NCBI GenBank assembly: GCA_963942565.1
Contig: OZ012699.1
Span: forward strand, 34,195,937 to 34,259,936
Source: Maea johnstoni
Taxonomy: Eukaryota; Annelida; Polychaeta; Spionida; Magelonidae
Length of the DNA: 64,000 bases
Direction: 5' to 3'
Part shown: positions 60,404 through 64,000 of the stretch, piece by piece
How positions within the stretch are numbered: the stretch's first letter is position 1
How the letters are laid out: every line of letters starts with the position of its first letter
Program-made: the position numbers and the translations under genes
Notes under the pieces: generated by a model
What the model saw: only the letters and a program-made list of their open reading frames with translations
The model's database searches: none
What the model was told of the DNA's origin: nothing

Positions 60404-62612
60404 ATGGCGGAAAGAAGAAGGAGACGTAAGTCTAGTCTTACGGAATCGGACCATAGCGAAGATGAGACGGCAAGCCCGTCCTCAGGAGTGTTGAAAACTA
60501 CAAGGAAGCCGTCCGAATGTGTAGGTTCATTTGATGCGGTGCTATTGATTGGACTTACTGAAAACAATTGAAGACAACAAAATGTTGACATGAATTATGA
60601 GGAATTTTCGTCATGTTCTTACTCACAAGTTTAGATATCTGTAACATTCCACGTGCTTTTACCCGGTGTTTGATAACATAATTCATTTCCCTAATTATTG
60701 TATTGCCTTTTTACGTGGATAAGCATTTCGAATACATGGAAGTAAGCTAATTATTTCCACTGTTAGTTAGCATAAACAAACCAAGTCTGACTTCGCTTCC
60801 TTTGGCTTTCTCCCTTTCAGACAAGCCCACACCCAGTTTTATTCAATTTTACTGTTTTAACACTAACTTACGTTGACTAACTGAATATATTTTTCTTACC
60901 ATAGTTAACCTAAAGATAATTATTCCATTTAGACACACATAGTGGTGTGATAAAGATACTAAACTGAAAGGCATTATTTATAATTTAAAGACAAGTACTG
61001 TAACTTGTTTTGCAATTCCAAATTCATTAATATTTGAAAACCAGGGACATGAATTTAAAGACAAGTCTGACATGCAGTATATTTAACTAATACTCCACCT
61101 AGGCAGGTAAACATGATAATAGGCAGCTATCAAATCCGTCATCTGACATGAATGCCTGGGAGGATAAATTTATGCCAGCCATTGCCAGGGCCTTCTTCTT
61201 ATTATTATTATTCAATTTTTCCTCCTTTCTAGGAGCTGTAAGTTTACATATTACAATTCAATTCAACAATACTAACTATATACTAAAATTGCAATTCCAA
61301 ATTCATTAATATTTGAAAACATAGTGATACTGACAGGGCCTGTCAGTGTTTCTTTCACTAAATAAGGAGAGAACATTAAGATTTATCATTTATACAATTA
61401 CAACTAAGGATTGGCACCTCTAAAAAAATCCATGAGATGATACAGCATCAATATTTCCTTAACAATAAGATATGTTAACAATCTTTTTTTTAACGATATT
61501 GCCTGCCTCCCAGACAGCTAATTTTGTTATTGAAATTTTACTTAGTTATTTTCAGACACAATTACAATCATAATTTCCCTGGCACAATTGCAATCACGAT
61601 AGGATTCCAATATCTCACTACCTAAATCACGAACAATAACAGCAGTTGAATATTTAAACACATTTGGGCCACTGGGACTCAAACCCTATAAAAATCATAA
61701 TTATTATAGAAAACTCCCAAATCACAAGGAATTTATGGTAGTAAATACTAGAGCTAGGACAATTAATTGAAGTTTGATCAGTTGCTCAGATTGGAAAGAA
61801 ATGATGCTTGCAAAATATGCTGCTCACTTAATCACTGTGTTGGTATACTATTGGATATATGATACATATCATTTAAAACATTTTTAAGGTATTATTTCAG
61901 AAGAAAAAAGAGCTTTGAGAATTTGTTTTTTCAATTTTTATCTCTCCCTACTTTACCTAATAGTGCCCCAAAGTGCATCTTAGAGCGCATATTTTTCAAA
62001 ATTTTCTGAGGGAGCATGAAAAAGATGTTTGAGAAATTCCTCACAAAAAGATTTTGGGTGTCCTGAGGGGTGATTTTTTAGGATTAGAGTGTCCAAATGC
62101 TCACTCACATTTGAATGAGCAATTTCTGTGAAGACGTGCACTGAATATAGTTATGGGCTGCTCAGCCTCCACATGCAACTTCTGTGTTGTTTCAACTCTG
62201 AACAGCACCTAGCAACATCACACTGAGTCGGAGACTAAGCTCACCATTTGACACTTAGATTTCAGACTAGTGGCCCCGAAAAAGTCTTTTGATAAAAATT
62301 AGTGGTCAAAAACAGTATTTCTGGTTAAGATAGATATAGTATTTTGGGCCCATAGCAAAACAAGGGGCACATGGCCCTGGTAAAGTCAAACCCTGCCCTA
62401 GGTATTGCTGCCCTAACTAATTTGACCAATTGATACAAAATGATGCCAAAAAACTTTTTTTTAAATGACTGAAAACCCTGGCATGTGGGTACTCAGTGAG
62501 AGATTGTTTTTGAAAATCATTTTGAATGAATGTAGCCTTAGCACTTATACATGTGTAATAAGTGATTTGTTTCTTCTATTGCAGGAGAGTGAGGGGGGAG
62601 CAGGTGGTGAAG
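60404..62612 (+). CDS. 5' exons of an unrecognised gene, incomplete
   Basis: Exon 1 (60404-60520) starts MAERRRRRKSSLTESDHSED, an Arg-rich then Ser/Glu-rich stretch typical of nuclear proteins, and ends at TGT|GTAGGT in phase 0. A likely next exon (62585-62612) follows TTCTATTGCAG, reads ESEGGAGGE in the same phase and ends GAAG|GTAAGA. The start codon lies in AAAATGGCGGAA, a YY1-like motif over the ATG, common at animal gene starts. Other exons must lie beyond 64000. Family not known. Confidence 0.6.
60521..62584 (+). other. intron of the gene starting at 60404
   Basis: AT-rich. Holds a repeated TTGCAATTCCAAATTCATTA (61010, 61290), a fragment of hAT type A (62030-62100), a piece like the MITE at 44362 (62265-62400) and a truncated family 1 MITE (62430-62550). 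Confidence 0.55.
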
Positions 62613-63085
62613 GTAAGATATATTTCAATTTGGCTTCTCATGAGAAAATTGTTTATATGCAGGTTTTTTGTTGTTCATAAATAGTATTTTTCTTTCTAAA
62701 GTGACGCAGGGTATGGTGAAGATTGTTAGAAAGTATACAATAATGTTACAATATGATAACATTTTTGATCAAACACAAAAATATTTTTCTCATATTTTTT
62801 GAGGAAAAATTGCCAACGTTGATTATTTAAGTCACTGGTTTTGGTAAACATTTATGAAACTCCATTTCATATGATAACAATTTATATCTTACTCAATAAA
62901 GAAACAATTTAGCATAAAACTTAAGTGATACAATTGATCTTTATTTCTTTTCTTATATATATCTTGTGTAAGCACCAACACCAGTCTTAGTCGTCCCCCT
63001 TGAATCCATCACTTGCTTGGTGTTCTAATCTTCCCGGTACCAGCCTTAATCCTCTTTCCCTCCAACACTTGCATGGTGTTCTAAT

Positions 63086-63407
63086 CAGGGACTTAGCCAA
63101 GACCCGTCCTACCTGTCTTTTGGACAGGTAGTTTCCTAAAAACCTCCTGTTTGGACAGGCAAAATTTTCTATGATGATTTTTCTATTTCGACTTTCTGGA
63201 TGTAATAACCAAATATTGTCCTAACAAACCATCTTCTAGGACATCGCTGAAGTGTAAATTGCCCTTTTTGACACACAAGGCTATTAAAAGTAGCTGGTAT
63301 AAGGATATGAACTAGATTAATATAAAAATTTAGCTAAATCTGGACGGGCAGGAATTTTGAAATTGCTGTTTTGGACAGGCATTTTTGGAATCCTGGCTAA
63401 GACCTTG
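63086..63407. mobile_element. hAT MITE, type B
   Basis: CAGGGACTTAGCCAAGACCC to CCTGGCTAAGACCTTG. Flanks GTTCTAAT and GTTCTTAT. Very similar to 24220-24531. Confidence 0.9.
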
Positions 63408-63479
63408 GTTCTTATCTTCCAGATACCAGGAATTCATTTTCCTCCATCCCCTGCCAACATATGCCCAATGCTCTTATCT

Positions 63480-64000
63480 GTCTTGTATTGGTTACAGTCA
63501 TGTGTTCTAATCCTCTATGTGGTGTGATATGCGTGAATGGAATGTTGGGAAACACTGGTAATCATGGAGATGATCTAATTCTGATCTATCCTGTATTGGT
63601 CACAGTTGTGATTCCTGGCTGTGTTCTAATCCTCTATGTGGTGTGATATGCGTGAATGGAATGTTGGGAAACACTGGTAATCATGGAGATGATCTAATTC
63701 TGATCTATCCTGTATTGGTCACAGTTGTGATTCCTGCATGTGTTCTAATCCTCTATGTGGTGTGATATGCGTGAATGGAATGTTGGGAAACACTTGTAAT
63801 CATGGAGATGATCTAATTCTGATCTATCCTGTATTGGTCACAGTTGTGATTCCTGGCTGTGTTCTAATCCTCTATGTGGTGTGATATGTGTGAATGGAAT
63901 GTTAGGAAACACTGGTAATCATCAAGTTGATCTAATTCTGATCTATCCTGTATTGGTCACAGTTGTGATTCCTGGCTGTGTTCTAATCCTCTATGTGGTG
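63480..64000. repeat. 119-bp tandem repeat, runs off the window
   Basis: TGTGTTCTAATCCTCTATGT occurs at 63501, 63620, 63739, 63858 and 63977, always 119 bp apart. Units are nearly identical. 119 is not a multiple of three, so no coding use is likely. Confidence 0.95.

Noticed and set aside
63480-64000. CRISPR-like array
   Set aside because: There are no distinct spacers; whole 119-bp units repeat, and this is animal nuclear DNA.

Overview
This is metazoan nuclear DNA from an invertebrate. Genes are split by introns with GT/AG borders, and two protein sequences are clearly animal: NDUFB3, and a caspase-8/10-type initiator caspase with tandem death effector domains. The genome is crowded with short DNA-transposon derivatives (MITEs), CR1/L2-like LINEs, tRNA-derived SINEs and microsatellites. 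An aquatic invertebrate such as a lancelet, hemichordate, echinoderm or mollusc fits, but the sequence alone does not fix the phylum. A 200-base run of N (4638-4837) marks an assembly gap.

Layout. 0.6-1.7 kb: a 38-bp minisatellite interrupted by a TA-flanked MITE. 2.5-7.8 kb: an unrecognised four-exon minus-strand gene whose introns hold large AAT, TA, ATT, AGT and ACT microsatellites. 8-16 kb: intergenic repeats, including a CR1/L2-like LINE broken by a 1.3-kb composite insertion. 16.9-20.5 kb: a two-exon plus-strand gene for a small single-C2H2 zinc-finger protein. 20.5-32.6 kb: a dense field of MITEs of at least five families, many with intact target-site duplications, and a nearly full RT-domain LINE nested in one of them. 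32.8-45.9 kb: a minus-strand caspase-8-like gene of six coding exons that join in phase into 685 residues. 46-51.6 kb: repeats, including a 1.37-kb element with about 110-bp inverted ends. 51.7-55 kb: NDUFB3 on the plus strand. 55-60 kb: more MITEs. 60.4 kb to the end: the 5' exons of an unrecognised plus-strand gene, then a 119-bp tandem repeat running off the window.

The most unusual locus is the caspase gene. Its linker carries a Gln/Trp-rich repeat tract. The splice acceptors of its last two exons are each preceded by tandem arrays (about 115 bp x 9 and 98 bp x 5) made from the acceptor plus the first bases of the exon, so each exon has several upstream decoy copies of its own start. The end of the last exon, with its stop codon, is itself repeated in a 42-bp array downstream. 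Intron 5 also contains a 4-kb inverted dimer of an Academ-like DNA transposon, with arms of about 1.7 kb, that would make any pre-mRNA fold into a long hairpin. Nested insertions and target duplications allow the order of events in this intron to be read.
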